Shown here: positions 46,961 through 57,814 of the stretch, piece by piece
Position numbering within the stretch: position 1 is the stretch's first letter
Layout of the letters: each line of letters begins with the position of its first letter
DNA from: Micropterix aruncella
Lineage: Eukaryota; Arthropoda; Insecta; Lepidoptera; Micropterigidae
Assembly: GCA_944548615.1 (NCBI GenBank)
Contig: OX155952.1
Span: forward strand, 24,213,417-24,277,416
Direction of reading: 5' to 3'
Length of the DNA: 64,000 bases
Notes under the pieces: generated by a model
Database searches by the model: none
Told to the model about the DNA's origin: nothing
What the model saw: the letters and a program-made list of their open reading frames with translations, nothing else
Position numbers and translations under genes: made by a program

Positions 46961-48279
46961 ATGTCAATAAAATGTTTTTAATTTTTAGAAAATAGGTCAA
47001 AACAGTAAACTTTACTGTAAGAGAAAAATTAAAGTTAGAAAAAAAGCTGAAAGAACACAAAAGGCGTGTGAATTTCGTAGGCAAATTGTTTTCACCTTCC
47101 TAACTATATTTAACTATATTTTTTTATAGTTTGTTACTTTCTTTAATCTAAAAATACGGGTAAAAAGGTTGTCCATCGCCAGCGTCGGCGTGACAACGCT
47201 GCAAGCTTCATTGATACCTTTGGATCGTAAGCGAAAAAAGCAGGGTTTTTGGCTTAAAATAATTGTTTTTAGTTTAATTATGTGTAAATTTCAAAAAATC
47301 TATAAATATATAATGTATATTTGCAGAGCATTAAATAACAAAAATAAGACATTGCCTGGATCGTCATCGATGGGTAAAAAAGATGGAGATATAAGGTATT
47401 TTTACTTGGTAATAATAACAGTAATTTATAATAATATCGCAAAGGTTCTATCAACATCTTTAAGTTTCAGTAGGAAATTGTATATAACCATACACCGTAG
47501 AATATAAACGGCGGACAGAACTTTAAGGGTTATTTCTACTCGTAGCAATTTTTTTTATTCGACAAAAAAGTTAAAAAAAAAACAAATAAAATAAAAAAGT
47601 ATGGAACATGAATAGTTTTGGATTATTTTGAAACTATATTTATTCGAATAAAAAAAGCAATATTTTCACGATTTGATATGGTTATACTATTTTAGCATTT
47701 ATTATTTATTAAAATCGTATTTACATGTATGTGTATAGGCCATATTATTGTATAAATACAATTAGGTATATACCTACTTACATTGTATTATTCATACACA
47801 TTTTGTATATTGATTATTATTAATCCTAAATCGTTAGTACATTTATTAATTATAAAAATAAAACGTTTTTACGTTAATTAGGTTAATTGTTACATAATTT
47901 GTTTTGATTATTTAAATTATTTACTCTAACCCGCCTTGATACAGGACAGTTTAGTCGTAGTTAGATGGGCATTGAGCATTCGCAAAATTTGCGTATTAAA
48001 TTTTCCGAGTTACTTATAACATTGATAACAATGTGGCTAAATGTACAAAACATAAATAAATAAAGTACCTATTTAAATAAAAAAAATACAAAAAATCTAT
48101 TTAATGGATAGAATCACCTCTTGAAGTTTTTTGCGCAATTAAAATTCCACGGTGTATTGTTTGTATGTATTGAAGTGAAATAAGCTCAGTTTAAAATAAA
48201 TAGACTATACCTACTTATTGATATTATAAAAGTGTTATTCATTATTTGCCGTTTACCATTGCCAATATTATTTGGATGT
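46961..48279 (+). other. AT-rich DNA with a short exon-like segment at 47327-47395
   Basis: The segment 47327-47395 is preceded by 'tatttgcag' and followed by 'aag|gtattt', is exactly 69 bp (23 codons) and reads ALNNKNKTLPGSSSMGKKDG and DIR. These are splice-like borders with a hydrophilic, low-AT insert, but no homology is recognised. A second GC-richer piece is at 47166-47235. The remainder is AT-rich without features. Confidence 0.2.
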
Positions 48280-49455
48280 CAACTAAATCATCTCAAAACA
48301 ATTGAAGAAAAACGACACGGATTTTTCATCCAAGTTGATATTGCGTTGTTCTATCTGAGCAAGTACTTTTAACTAAACGCTTTCAACGAAAGAGAAAACG
48401 TAATGGACATAAATCATCCTGCTGTTTCTGGTACAATTATGACAGGATGTGGCCGATCAAATCTTAATGAATTTGCCAACAATGAACAATAATATTTATT
48501 CTAAATGCCATAAAAATCTGCATGACTGGTGGAAGTTAACCGCCAAACTTAGGATGAAAGAAGCAGCTGCTGAATGTGTTCTGGATACAAAAAAAAACTC
48601 TATCAGGAACACCGAAGATACTAGTTACAGCAGATTGCGTTGTTTTATCTGAGCAAGTATTTTTAACTAAACGCTTTTAACAAGGAGAGAAAACGTAATG
48701 GACATAAATCATTGTGCTGTTTCTGGTACAATTATGGCAGGATGTGGCCGATTAAATCTTAATGAATTTTCCAACAATGAACAATAATATTTATTCTAAA
48801 TGCCATAAAAATCTGCATGACTGGTGGAAGTTAACCGCCAAACTTAGGATGAAAGAAGCAGCTGCTGAATGTGTTCTGGATACAAAAAAAAACTCTATCA
48901 GGAACACCGAAGATATTACAGCAGATTGCGTTGTTTTATCTGAGCAAGTATTTTTAACTAAACGCTTTTAACAAGGAGAGAAAACGTAATGGACATAAAT
49001 CATTGTGCTGTTTCTGGTACAATTATGGCAGGATGTGGCCGATTAAATCTTAATGAATTTTCCAACAATGAACAATAATATTTATTCTAAATGCCATAAA
49101 AATCTGCATGACTGGTGGAAGTTAACCGCCAAACTTATGTACAATGAAAGAAGCAGCTGCTGAAGTTGTTCTGGCTACAAAAAAATCCATCAGGAACACC
49201 GAAGATACTAGTTACAGCAGATTGAAGTTGGTGTAAACGATCCTACCGCGCAAATTATTCATCGTTGGCAGGTGTAGGTGCCATACTAGGAGTTAACTCA
49301 GAAAAAGTGCTGCATATTGATGTAAAAAATAAGTAGGTACTGTGGAATATGTGTGCGTGTAAATAATAAAGAACAAAAGCCTCCTGAGCACCAATGCAAT
49401 GCGAACCATAAAGGATTTCCAACAAGTATGGAGCAAACGGCGAAAGTAGATGGCT
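48280..49455 (+). pseudogene. Decayed Mutator-like transposase/YqaJ-family gene, left part
   Basis: Three-frame reading recovers an ordered protein: KHLKTIEEKRHGFF, MDINHPAVSGTIMTGCGRSN, LPTMNNNIYSKCHKNLHDWW, KLTAKLRMKEAAAECVLDTK. After the triplication come ANYSSLAGVGAILGVNSEKV, LHIDVKNK, CVRVNNKEQKPPEHQCNANH and KGFPTSMEQTAKVDGF. This order matches, by family knowledge, insect proteins with a Mutator-like transposase domain, which carry the same 'alsG.a.i.G..tgkvl', 'C..C' and 'n..G.STSME..ivveGF' blocks. Frameshifts and stops are frequent and the catalytic 'DG.W.kRsY' block is missing between repeat and 'ANYSSL'. The gene is cut at TTAA 49456 by a piggyBac-like element and resumes at 51996. 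Confidence 0.75.
48341..49224 (+). repeat. Internal tandem triplication, unit about 291-294 bp
   Basis: Three head-to-tail copies start at 48341, 48635 and 48926 with 'ttgcgttgtt.tatctgagc'. They differ by a handful of substitutions and one 3-bp indel (gatactagttacagc versus gatattacagc). Each unit contains the same piece of the decayed gene (MDINH... to RNTED). The duplication therefore arose within the pseudogene, and high identity indicates it is young relative to the frameshifts that all copies share. Confidence 0.95.
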
Positions 49456-51995
49456 TTAATGATAAATCGCCCAGCTTCGGGTCCTGCTGGAAGGAGCTTC
49501 CGGAAGGACGTGTGATTGTACTGCCAGCAGGACGTGGCTTACTATGAAGATCTACGGGAGTCCTTCCGGCAGGTCTCCGGATACCGGCAGGACACAATCA
49601 AAGGCAGGCGTACCAAGCAGTTGGCACGTTAATTTGAATTTGATTATGTAATCAATTGAAACATTGAAATAAATGAAAACATTGTTTATTGACAAAATAT
49701 GCATAAGATAGGATTCTTAGTTAGATGTTCTTAGGTAAGTATCGGTAATATAATATAGACTTATTTTAATGATAATAGGTAGGTAAGTATCGGTAACATA
49801 ATATAGACTTATTTTAATGATTTCGTTTCAAAAAATACTTGTACATATATGTAGCTAACACTAAGCGGGTATTCCATGTTGGATGTGGTACGCGAAACAA
49901 TTTCTTCCTGTCTGCGGCGAGCAAAGAACACATCTATCACCACAGGCGACACAGAAGTAACTAGCCTTCTGTTGCTTCTTGTGAATACGGGAACAAATTA
50001 TGCATTTTCGTTGCACCCTTCTTCGTCTAGGGTCATGTTTAGATAGTGCTTGTAGTGAATGGTGGCCTCCGAGAGCTGCTTGGTTTGACCACTTGATTCT
50101 CGATATTTTCTGTTAGGCCATATTGATTATTAATTAATTGTAAACTGAGATTTGTAGTAAATGTATCGTGAGAAACTTGATCATTTTCTCCTCTTGAAAA
50201 ATTATTGTAGGCCAAGAAAGCATTTGCTTCGATCAAACCGAAAATTGACGCGTATATGCGATGAACCCATTTATGAGTTTTCCATACTTGTTCTAGTGCA
50301 AGACCACTCTGCCTTACGTGATTGTGAATATCTACCGAAGAGGCACCCTCAAAATATTGTTGCATTACTTGCGGTCTTGGTATCTCTTTGAAGTATACGG
50401 TTCCATCTTCTCGGTAGCGACGCTTCCTTGATGCAGTTCCAGGCAACGACGTACCGCACGTCGAAACGACACAATGAACTTTTCTGTCCCTCCATCCAAT
50501 GGCATACACATTAATATTTTCATATTCGGCAGTTGCAAATACTGAGCTACCTTTTTGAGCTGGACATCGATTTTGGATTTCTTTCAGAGGGAAATTCTTA
50601 TGAGCCGTTTTTACCATGCCCGTGAAATATAAACCACGCTTAGATAATTCCAAAGCAGTCTTTATCGAACCAAACCAGGAATCGCCTATAACCACACGAC
50701 CTGTACCATGCCAAGGTTTAGTTAATCTGAGAGTAGTGGCAGTTCCGGCACCATACTCACGTTGCCATTTTTTGGTAGCCATGGATTCTCTTCCTTCATT
50801 AATTTCAAGACCGATCATTATATTGGTCGAGGCGTCGGCTACGGTTTTTGCCTCACAACCTACACCTTTCGGCTTTCTTTTGATTTTCATGACCGCCGGC
50901 ATGCCAGTTGCGAAATATGATCCGCGGCCGTACCACGCAAACATTGATTCATCAACCGTTATTTTATACCCTGGTATAATAGAGTTTTGCCATTTTTCGT
51001 TCACCATTTCAACAAACGGTCTTACTTCAAACCATCTGTCTTCGTCGTTATTTCTTTCCTCTGTAAAGGACAAAGCCATTAATATTTCTTCATAGCGATT
51101 TCTGCTCATTCCAAATCTTTGTCCGAAGGCCGGAGGTGGAAAGAGACCATCCGCCACCGTGTTCCAATAGTGCCTTCTTTCTGGAAGTAGATTTGTAGTC
51201 ATAGCATAGACAAGTCCCAAAAACTTTAGGAACTCTCTTTCATCGAGTGGTTTCCGACCAAGACGAGCGTTTGTGCACGACAAAATATGAGAGATTTTTT
51301 CAGTGGGAAAAATAGCAAAAAAGCATCTAATTCATTCATTCTATTCATGTTCAACAATCTTGCTTTGTATGTTCCATCTTTATATTTATCAATACAAAAC
51401 AGTGTTCCGAAACTCCATTCAATATTATGGGCAATAACACGATTAGCGGTAGCAGTGAAGGGTAGGGGTGGAGGGGACTGACGCACGAGCTCAACCTGCT
51501 CCTGCGATGAACTTGAAGATGACGACGATGAGGAACCTGAAGACGAATCAGACGAATCAGAATCGACCATATTTTGTTCGTTTTCGATGCGCTCCACGAG
51601 ATTGAGAGAAACGGAAGTTATGGTTTGGTCCATGTCCCATACTACTTTCACGGTATTATTCTTGCCCACACTTTGAATACTGCCGTAACAATATGACGTA
51701 GCAAACGCGTCACCATACTGTTGACGACTCCACGAATTATTGGATCCCGGCGCGTCGAAATTAGTAGCGCGCGAGCGCACACGATCCCGACGTCTTAAGG
51801 CCGCAGCCATCCTGCTCAGACTGATCGTACCGAAATGATTGAAGCGCTCCCAGAAAGAGAGAGAAATATACTTTCTCATAGTGTAAATTGCGTCCTGCTA
51901 GCAGGCCAAGTGAATTCGTCATAGGCAAACAAAGTTACGTCCTACCGGCAGTACTTAAAGTCCTGCTGGCAGGACGCTGGGCGATTTATCATTAA
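49456..51995 (-). mobile_element. piggyBac-like transposon, complete ends, TTAA duplication
   Basis: TTAA at 49456-49459 is followed by TGATAAATCGCCCAGC, and the exact inverse precedes TTAA at 51992-51995. Subterminal palindromic boxes of the type GTCCTGCTGGCAGGAC and CCGGCAGGAC occur several times at each end (about 49480-49600 and 51885-51975). Between them is a single minus-strand transposase gene. The termini do not start with the CCC of the classical piggyBac. Perfect 16-bp TIRs and TTAA duplications argue for recent insertion, in the middle of the decayed Mutator/YqaJ-type gene. A 45-bp-scale direct repeat (aggtaagtatcggtaa...) lies at 49733-49821 inside the element. Confidence 0.95.
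49861..51879 (-). pseudogene. piggyBac-like transposase with two frameshifts
   Basis: The N-terminal part (51879 down to about 51300) begins MRKYISLSFWERFN; a second Met (MAAALRRRDRV) may be the true start. It includes an acidic/Ser-rich stretch. Near 51300 the frame shifts by one in a T/C run, and the DDE domain follows (51283-50039). It has D111 in KITVDESMFAWYG, D201 in VVIGDSWFGS and D318 in SSVDIHNH, numbered from the second frame; these correspond to the catalytic Asp triad of the family. A second shift near 50040 cuts off the C-terminal cysteine-rich domain (CIICSRIHKKQQ, FCVACGDRCVLCSPQTGRNC), which ends at TAG 49861-49863. Total length about 650 residues, normal for the family. All key residues are retained, so decay is recent or the shifts are sequencing errors. 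Confidence 0.93.
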
Positions 51996-53087
51996 GCAGT
52001 AGGTGGATGTCCATAATTAGTATATTCTAAGCTGATAGCGGACGGCGACGCGAGTACATACAACACAATTTTGGAAAGCCGAGCCTATCAAAATGTTACT
52101 GTCGAATAAATTGAATGTAGCAATTATTTATTACGCAACTATAATGAAAAGAACTTGAATTTAACGAAAGATACATCGATGCCAATTGGTGAACGAAGAC
52201 CGCTCAATAGTGATCGACTCAAACGTCTACGGATATCCGTTAAATCGGCAGTTTGATACAGGAAAGCGCAAAATCTTCCCTTGGTAGACAGATAAAGAAT
52301 CTACAAAACGACATTTTAAACAGTGCGAAGCATATATTTGAGAACACACAAATTTTGAAAACTATTTCTGCACAGCTGAAAAAAAACTAGATCCAAGCAG
52401 TGTCCCCACAGTAAACACTTTAGTGCGGAAATTAAATTGAAATACCTCCAACTTCGCATATCATGCTCGAAGTCTCCTATACAATTTTAACATCAACAGA
52501 GCTGAATAATTCAATACTATCGTCGCAAAATTTATAGGAGGAAAACGCATTAATTTTGCTTTGAAAGATTCCTACAAACTAAGATGTTACGCGGCAGTAG
52601 TGGTGTATAATACGGGAACATTGATATATAAACTACATAAAACAATTTCGATAAAAGCCCATCTACTAATGTGAAAAAAATTGAACGGCAGAAACTTATG
52701 CAGAATAAGGACGAAGACAACAAAGCAAAAATACGTCTTTTATTCAACGCTGATAGTAGTGACTACGGGGAAGCATATCAAAAGCCAGACATGTCATCGG
52801 ATGAGTATAAAATAGCCAAGGAGCTGTTTTTGGAAAATATAAAGGACCGTCACGAAATTGAAAGAGATACGATATTACAAGCAGAAAGCGCTTTATGGCT
52901 GGAACTAAGAAGGTGTCTTTTAACAGCATCAAATTTCTCCAACATTTGCAAACGATGTGAAAATATTAGTTTAGCGCCTCTCGTAAAGTGCTTGTTTTCA
53001 TTCAACATGTATTCTGGTTGTATTATATTTTGGTTTATAGTTGCAACAATAACTTACAATACTATATACATACTTTGTAAATGCTAA
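51996..53087 (+). pseudogene. Decayed Mutator-like transposase/YqaJ-family gene, right part
   Basis: Resuming right after the piggyBac-like element, the frame-shifted translation reads SKLIADGDASTYNTILESRA, YQNVTVE, IECSNYLLRNYNEKNL, then NDILNSAKHIFENT, YNFNINRAEQFNSIVAKFI and GGKRINFALKDSYKLRCYAA. The 'iGDGDS..y..I', 'vEKIEC.NHlLRN' and 'GGKRinf' blocks are characteristic. From 52671 an open 138-codon frame holds the linker and a YqaJ-like start, LWLELRRCLLTASNFSNICK, which in YqaJ/lambda-exonuclease-like domains begins the nuclease fold. The frame is then lost near 53000, so the nuclease core is absent. Early frames carry many stops, the last is clean. Confidence 0.75.
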
Positions 53088-53145
53088 CCTCACTATTCGC
53101 TAGGTCATAAAAAATACAACAGATTAATGGCGGTATTTTATATTT
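53088..53145. other. Short AT-rich spacer
   Basis: Links the YqaJ-like frame to the SINE fragment. Nothing recognised. Confidence 0.4.
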
Positions 53146-53255
53146 CTGATCTTACATTGTAAGGTCCCGGGTTCGATTCCCGACTGGGTCACCATTTTCC
53201 GTTGGGATCTAATTAACGGAATTGCATTTTCGATTCTGTCGACACTTTCGATTCT
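53146..53255 (+). mobile_element. tRNA-derived SINE fragment (copy 3)
   Basis: Matches 14150-14260: 'tgatcttacattgtaag', a B box GGTTCGATTCC in a CCGGG arm, 'gggtcaccattttccgttgg' and 'attaacggaattgcatttt'. The A-box region and the 3' body are lost; 'ttcgattctgtcgacac' is partly duplicated at the end. Confidence 0.75.
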
Positions 53256-53486
53256 GTGTACTATAAATTTCACTGGAATAATAATAAAAAAATGGTATTT
53301 AATTGTCAGAAATTATAAATAGTCAAAAATAATAATAATAAAACAAATCAAAATATTGATTTAACAAAAAGTCACTAAAATGTTCCTTGCAATAATACAA
53401 ATGTCTAAAAATCATATATGGAATAAGAATTAACAAAAAATTACAATAGGAGAACATACGTACCTTCTCCAATATTTAAAAAGAAA
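53256..53486. other. AT-rich DNA, nothing recognised
   Basis: A-rich low-complexity sequence between SINE and MITE copies. Confidence 0.4.
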
Positions 53487-53950
53487 CACGACTGCCGCTA
53501 CCAAAAGTGAAGTGTTGTAATTATAATTAGTAGAAACAATTTTTATGCGCTGAAAACCTCGTTTGTTTCGAGAAAAAAGTTCTTTGTAGGAGTAGAGTTC
53601 GTTGAAATAAAATTTAATTTACGGAATCTCCGTTACGAGGCTCACGTGAGCTGGCCCCATTGACCTAGCTTTTTAACTGTGGCGTCACAGGGTTGCACGC
53701 CCTGCGACAGGTATCTCTCTAGTCAGTCGGTTGGCCTCGGCGCTCTCTAGTCAGTCGGTTGGCCTAGGTATCACTCAGTCGGTTGACCTTGGTGCTCAGG
53801 TAATACGTATTTTTATGAAATATTTGTGATTTATGTATTTATTCATATAGATACATAAATATTTTCGGAATTTACATAATCAGACCTTTCATTTGATAAT
53901 AGGCACGATATATTTATCTTAATTTATTGACATTTGGACATTTAGACAAT
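53487..53950 (-). mobile_element. MITE family B copy 5, inverted, interrupted and truncated
   Basis: Starts ACACGACTGCCGCTACCAAA (reverse orientation). The body resumes at about 53810 with 'tatgaaatatttgtgattta' and 'tagatacataaat' and stops near 53950 where a Penelope-like palindrome begins. Between 53530 and 53800 lies an unrelated GC-richer insertion. It ends with three repeats of about 29 bp containing AGTCAGTCGGTTGGCCT (53713-53800). Confidence 0.7.
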
Positions 53951-54075
53951 TATAAATAAGATATAAACGAATTTACCGGGTTAAGTTTGTAACACCCTGT
54001 TGTCCAGGGTAGACTGGAGTGGAATCAATCTTTGACAATAGTAGTTGCAACATCGCCGAAACGTCGGGTAGAGTG
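53947..54075. mobile_element. Penelope-like inverted-repeat remnant, copy 3
   Basis: Contains 'ataaacgaatttaccggg', 'aagtttgtaacacc', 'gttgtccagggtagactgg' and 'gttgcaacatcgccgaaacg', then 'tcgggt'. Compared with the other copies, parts of each arm are deleted. It truncates MITE copy 5. Confidence 0.6.
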
Positions 54076-54589
54076 TCATATTTTTATCTCAATTATTTTT
54101 GCAAAATTTTATGCACTCGGACCAAATTTTGAATTTTCCGTTTCATGAAGCCACTCTTCATTAGTTTACTTAATTTTATTTAGAAATTTAGAAATGGAAT
54201 TTCCAGTGTAACGAGTTTAAAGTAAAGTGGTAGAAACCACATTATGCCTCTGAAGCTGTCCCCTTAACCACAAATGCGGAAACATGTGTATGTATATAAA
54301 TGTGATAATTCACGGTGAGTCGAGAGACACATGATATAATACTAAGTCAGATAGGCCACATTTACTCACAGCGCAAACGGCAGATTATCTAAACGAGCTT
54401 CGTAAAACCTTTGTGATGGGGATTACAAGCTGAGACGTACGGCTGAAACACGAATGGGTTGCCGGTACTCGGATTTATACAGTTTCGCGTAAATACAGTA
54501 CATATAAATGGATGTATATTTGGGTGTATATTTGTGAAATTACATGATTATACTATCATGGTGACTAATATACAAAATAGGAAATTGAA
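54076..54589. other. Intergenic DNA; repeat block shared with 33.4 kb
   Basis: The block 'catgaagccactcttcatta', then 'gttt', at 54145-54170 matches 33457-33480. Otherwise no features are recognised. Confidence 0.35.
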
Positions 54590-54765
54590 GATTATCGCGG
54601 TCGTAGGACATTATAAATATGATAAAAACGATTTTACCGCGTGAAGTTTATAGCACCCGACGTTTCGGATATGTTGCAACTGCCGTGGCTAGTCTACTAT
54701 GGATATCGTAGGTTGCAACAATCTTCACGCAGTGAATTCATTGCTATTGTATTTATAATTATAAT
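54590..54765. mobile_element. Penelope-like inverted-repeat remnant, copy 4
   Basis: Left arm 'gattttaccgcgtgaagttt', then 'atagcacccgacgtttcgg'. The right arm is strongly eroded to 'gttgcaacaatcttcacgc' plus 'agtgaattc'. Its leader 'attatcgcggtcgtaggaca' followed by 'ttataaa' matches the leaders of copies at 1828, 26051 and 27940, so the element extends about 50 bp left of the arm. Confidence 0.6.
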
Positions 54766-55999
54766 AAATGCTATACTTGGGTAATTAGGTTTATTAGAAA
54801 TAGGGATAAGTCATCTTCTTCCGTTATGACCATTTTGATGCAGTTTGATTCTTTCGCAATACACTCAGGGTCAATATTTTCAAGCTAAAGATAGTGCCAT
54901 TTATAACGTAACCCTATATACTATTACTTCTATTTGTTATTGGATGCATTTAAATACAACATAATCTTACCAGGCTTATGTAATTTTAGGCCTTTGTAAC
55001 TTAAAGCTTATGTAATAAAACGTATAATTGAAGTATAAAAGTGATGGAATTTAATATAAAAAAGAATAAAAAACCAATCCATTCTAATTAAGATTGAATA
55101 AATGCGAGTCACGGACAATATAAAGTTTATTGTTATACGATTAAATTTATTGGAATTATAACAATAACAACTCCTATTAATTTATTTATTTTAGTCATGC
55201 ATATATAATATATGCGTAAACAATTTCAGAAATTAGGAATTATGCACAAAATCGAATATGATTAATCGATTGCCACGTACAAATAACAACAAATTTTCGG
55301 AACTTGACATTTATAACACAAACAAAATAAGTTTCAAATCAGCAGTTCGATCCGTCCTTAAAGCAGAAGCGACAACTGCAACTGTAACTACTTAATTATT
55401 CGATTATAATACCTATGTGATTATACATATGTATATATAATACCTATACCGATTATAATACCTATGTGATTATAATACATAATTATAAACACTGCAACTG
55501 TTCCGGATATTTAGCATTTTTTGATTTGGGGGGACGATTCCTTGCCGTGTTAGTCGTAGACGATGGGTTTTACCATCGTTTCGGCAAAGTTACATTTTCC
55601 GTCTACAAACGTCGGGCGACTATCTTCTCGGTGGGAATCCGTTTTCTTTCAAGTAATATATTTACGAATGTATTTTGTTCAATAATTTAATTTTTAGTAT
55701 TTAGTTTTTTTTTCGCACTGCGTAAGTTTCGGCATAACAACATGTTGTTTAGGAATTATTTATCTAATTTTAAATTCATGCTGTTACATTACATAAATAA
55801 AAAAACAAAACAAATAAAACAACATATTATTACATTGAATCAATAACAGAAAATGAATACCTCTCATACTTCAGTGGCAACGTCATCTAATTAGGCCGGG
55901 ACATGTTCTAAATAAAACTGTAGAACTGTAATTTTAACCATATTAAAACGACCATAGAAACGAATTATTAAATACAAAGAAGCGATAAAGGGGATTTTA
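54766..55999. other. AT-rich DNA; small duplications
   Basis: The phrase 'gattataatacctatgtgat' followed by 'tata' occurs twice (about 55399 and 55450). At 55545-55590 CGTAGACGATGG and CCATCGTTT form a short dyad. No gene recognised. Confidence 0.35.
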
Positions 56000-56845
56000 C
56001 TATAATGATCTAAAAACGCATTTATTGACTGACGCATTTATTGACTCATTTATTGACGCATTTATCTGGAAAATTACACCGAGATCATGAATACGAATTG
56101 GGTCAAAATGCGACGAATTAAGTTGAGGAGGCCCTGTGGCTTTGCCAACATCGGAGGCTGTCGGATGTTTATTAAGCTGACGTAGTGCGGCGTGCTCTTC
56201 GATAACGGGCGCTGTCGGAGGTTTCTCAAGCTGGCGTAGTGTGGCGCGTTCGTTGGGAATACGGCGACTTCCTACTCCGCACTGTAAAAGCCGCAAGCCA
56301 TGAAACGTGAAGGGTCCAAGACAAGTATTACAGCCCCTCGAAAACTGGCTGTGCGTCCGCATTTTTGGGGCGCCTGTATCTAGAATCTTCATGCGCCACT
56401 CCCTCGGACTCTCGTAGGAAGAAAAACCCACGCAAACCCACCCAAATCAGCTCGGCTCCTCTCAAGAAACCTCCCCGTCGTCTTGAGTATTGGAAGAAAA
56501 CCAAAAAGAAAACAGATAAATCGCAACATTTCCGCAGGTAGGCTCTCAACTCCTCACCAGAATAATCAGAATACAATTATTCTGAGTCTGCAAATAGTAC
56601 CTCAAATCAATCGAAACCTAGAAAACCTATGGGTAACTGAAATTAAATCCGCGCTTATTTGGGGCGAGCGACGACTGACACTCTCTGAAGAATTTTAGTT
56701 GTAGTAAGGATTTGAAATATTTACATATTCACAAAAATCACAAAATTTAAATTTTCGCCTACTGATAAACCTATATATCCTTGAAATAAACATAATTGGC
56801 CAGACACATTCCGTGCGTTGTCAGATTTAGATGCTTTAACTTTGG
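56000..56845. other. GC-richer region with overlapping open frames, unidentified
   Basis: Minus-strand frames of 143 and 82 codons and a + frame of 71 codons overlap. None shows a recognised domain. The first begins within imperfect repeats of GACGCATTTATTGACT near 56030-56060 (three copies), whose translation gives repetitive Asn-Ala-Ser. Possibly part of an old repeat. Confidence 0.3.
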
Positions 56846-56970
56846 TGGGTAGTTTTAATGCGAAAAAGTTATAACCGTACAATTCACATTCCGCTCTAGC
56901 GTATTGCCCTGTCTCGTTCACACGAACTAATTTCCGATTTTAGTTCACAAAGAAACGCAATCGAGCCCAT
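56846..56970. mobile_element. Foldback family D, solo arm
   Basis: Matches the right arm of 24801-25112: 'gggtagtttt', 'aatgcgaaaaagttataacc', 'ttccgctctagcgtattgc' and 'agttcacaaagaaacgcaat', ending CGAGCCCATTAT. The partner arm is absent, as from deletion of the hairpin or a one-ended fragment. Confidence 0.7.
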
Positions 56971-57814
56971 TATGTATTCTGAAATATTCAAAGAATATTG
57001 AATACAATATTCCAATCTAATACAATACAATATACTTTTGTATCGAGAATTGTCAAAAGGGACTGTAGAGATCGGGTATTTTATCCATAAAGCTCTATAA
57101 ACAATATTTGTCTATTAACTTCATAATGTCAATCTCTATTTATTAAATAAAACTTCTAGTATCAAGCAATATTTGTCCTATTTACGATGAAATCTGCGAT
57201 GGACGCAATATTAGTCATTTTGAAAATATGTGAAACTATGGATTTGGTATATATGTATATATTTTAAATCCTAAAGATAATATTCAATAAAAATATGCAA
57301 TTAGGCAAGTTACTTTAATTGAAATATATGTGTTATATGTAAAGTGTTTAAATAGCTGCATTGACCTTAAATAATAATATTATAATAAAAGTAATGAAAC
57401 GTTATCTCACTCTTAAAAGCTTCCTTAAAATATAAATATAGACATTATTGGAAGATCCGGCTTCCGTTTAAAGCAATATAGCCAGTCCCAAAGATGCGAC
57501 CCGCAGTATTCAAATAAACCCACAGTCAGTCAACAAGACTTATGAAAAATGTATGAAAACAATGACAATATCGATAGATGTGAGTAGATATTAAAATGTG
57601 TTTGTCATCCGATCTGAGCGAGATGGCGGGCGCTTCCAAGCTAGGGGCGAGTAAATAAGGCGGAGATCCGGGGACGGGTTCAATTTCGCATACGCAAACT
57701 CCCACTATATCCGGTGGCGTACATTAAAACGCAAACACAATAAAGCGTAATATGCAAACATCAAGAAGCCATTACTGCTGGAAAAAATAGCGGGACGCGT
57801 GGTCGCTTTCTCGC
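56971..57814. other. AT-rich DNA with GC-richer patch at 57600-57720, no gene
   Basis: No repeat family or domain recognised. Confidence 0.35.

Noticed and set aside
50161..51095. + strand open frames across 50.1-51.1 kb
   Set aside because: They are shadows of the minus-strand transposase, whose frame carries the conserved motifs.
56000..56431. 143-codon minus-strand gene
   Set aside because: No domain, starts in a small tandem repeat, and overlaps other unrelated open frames.
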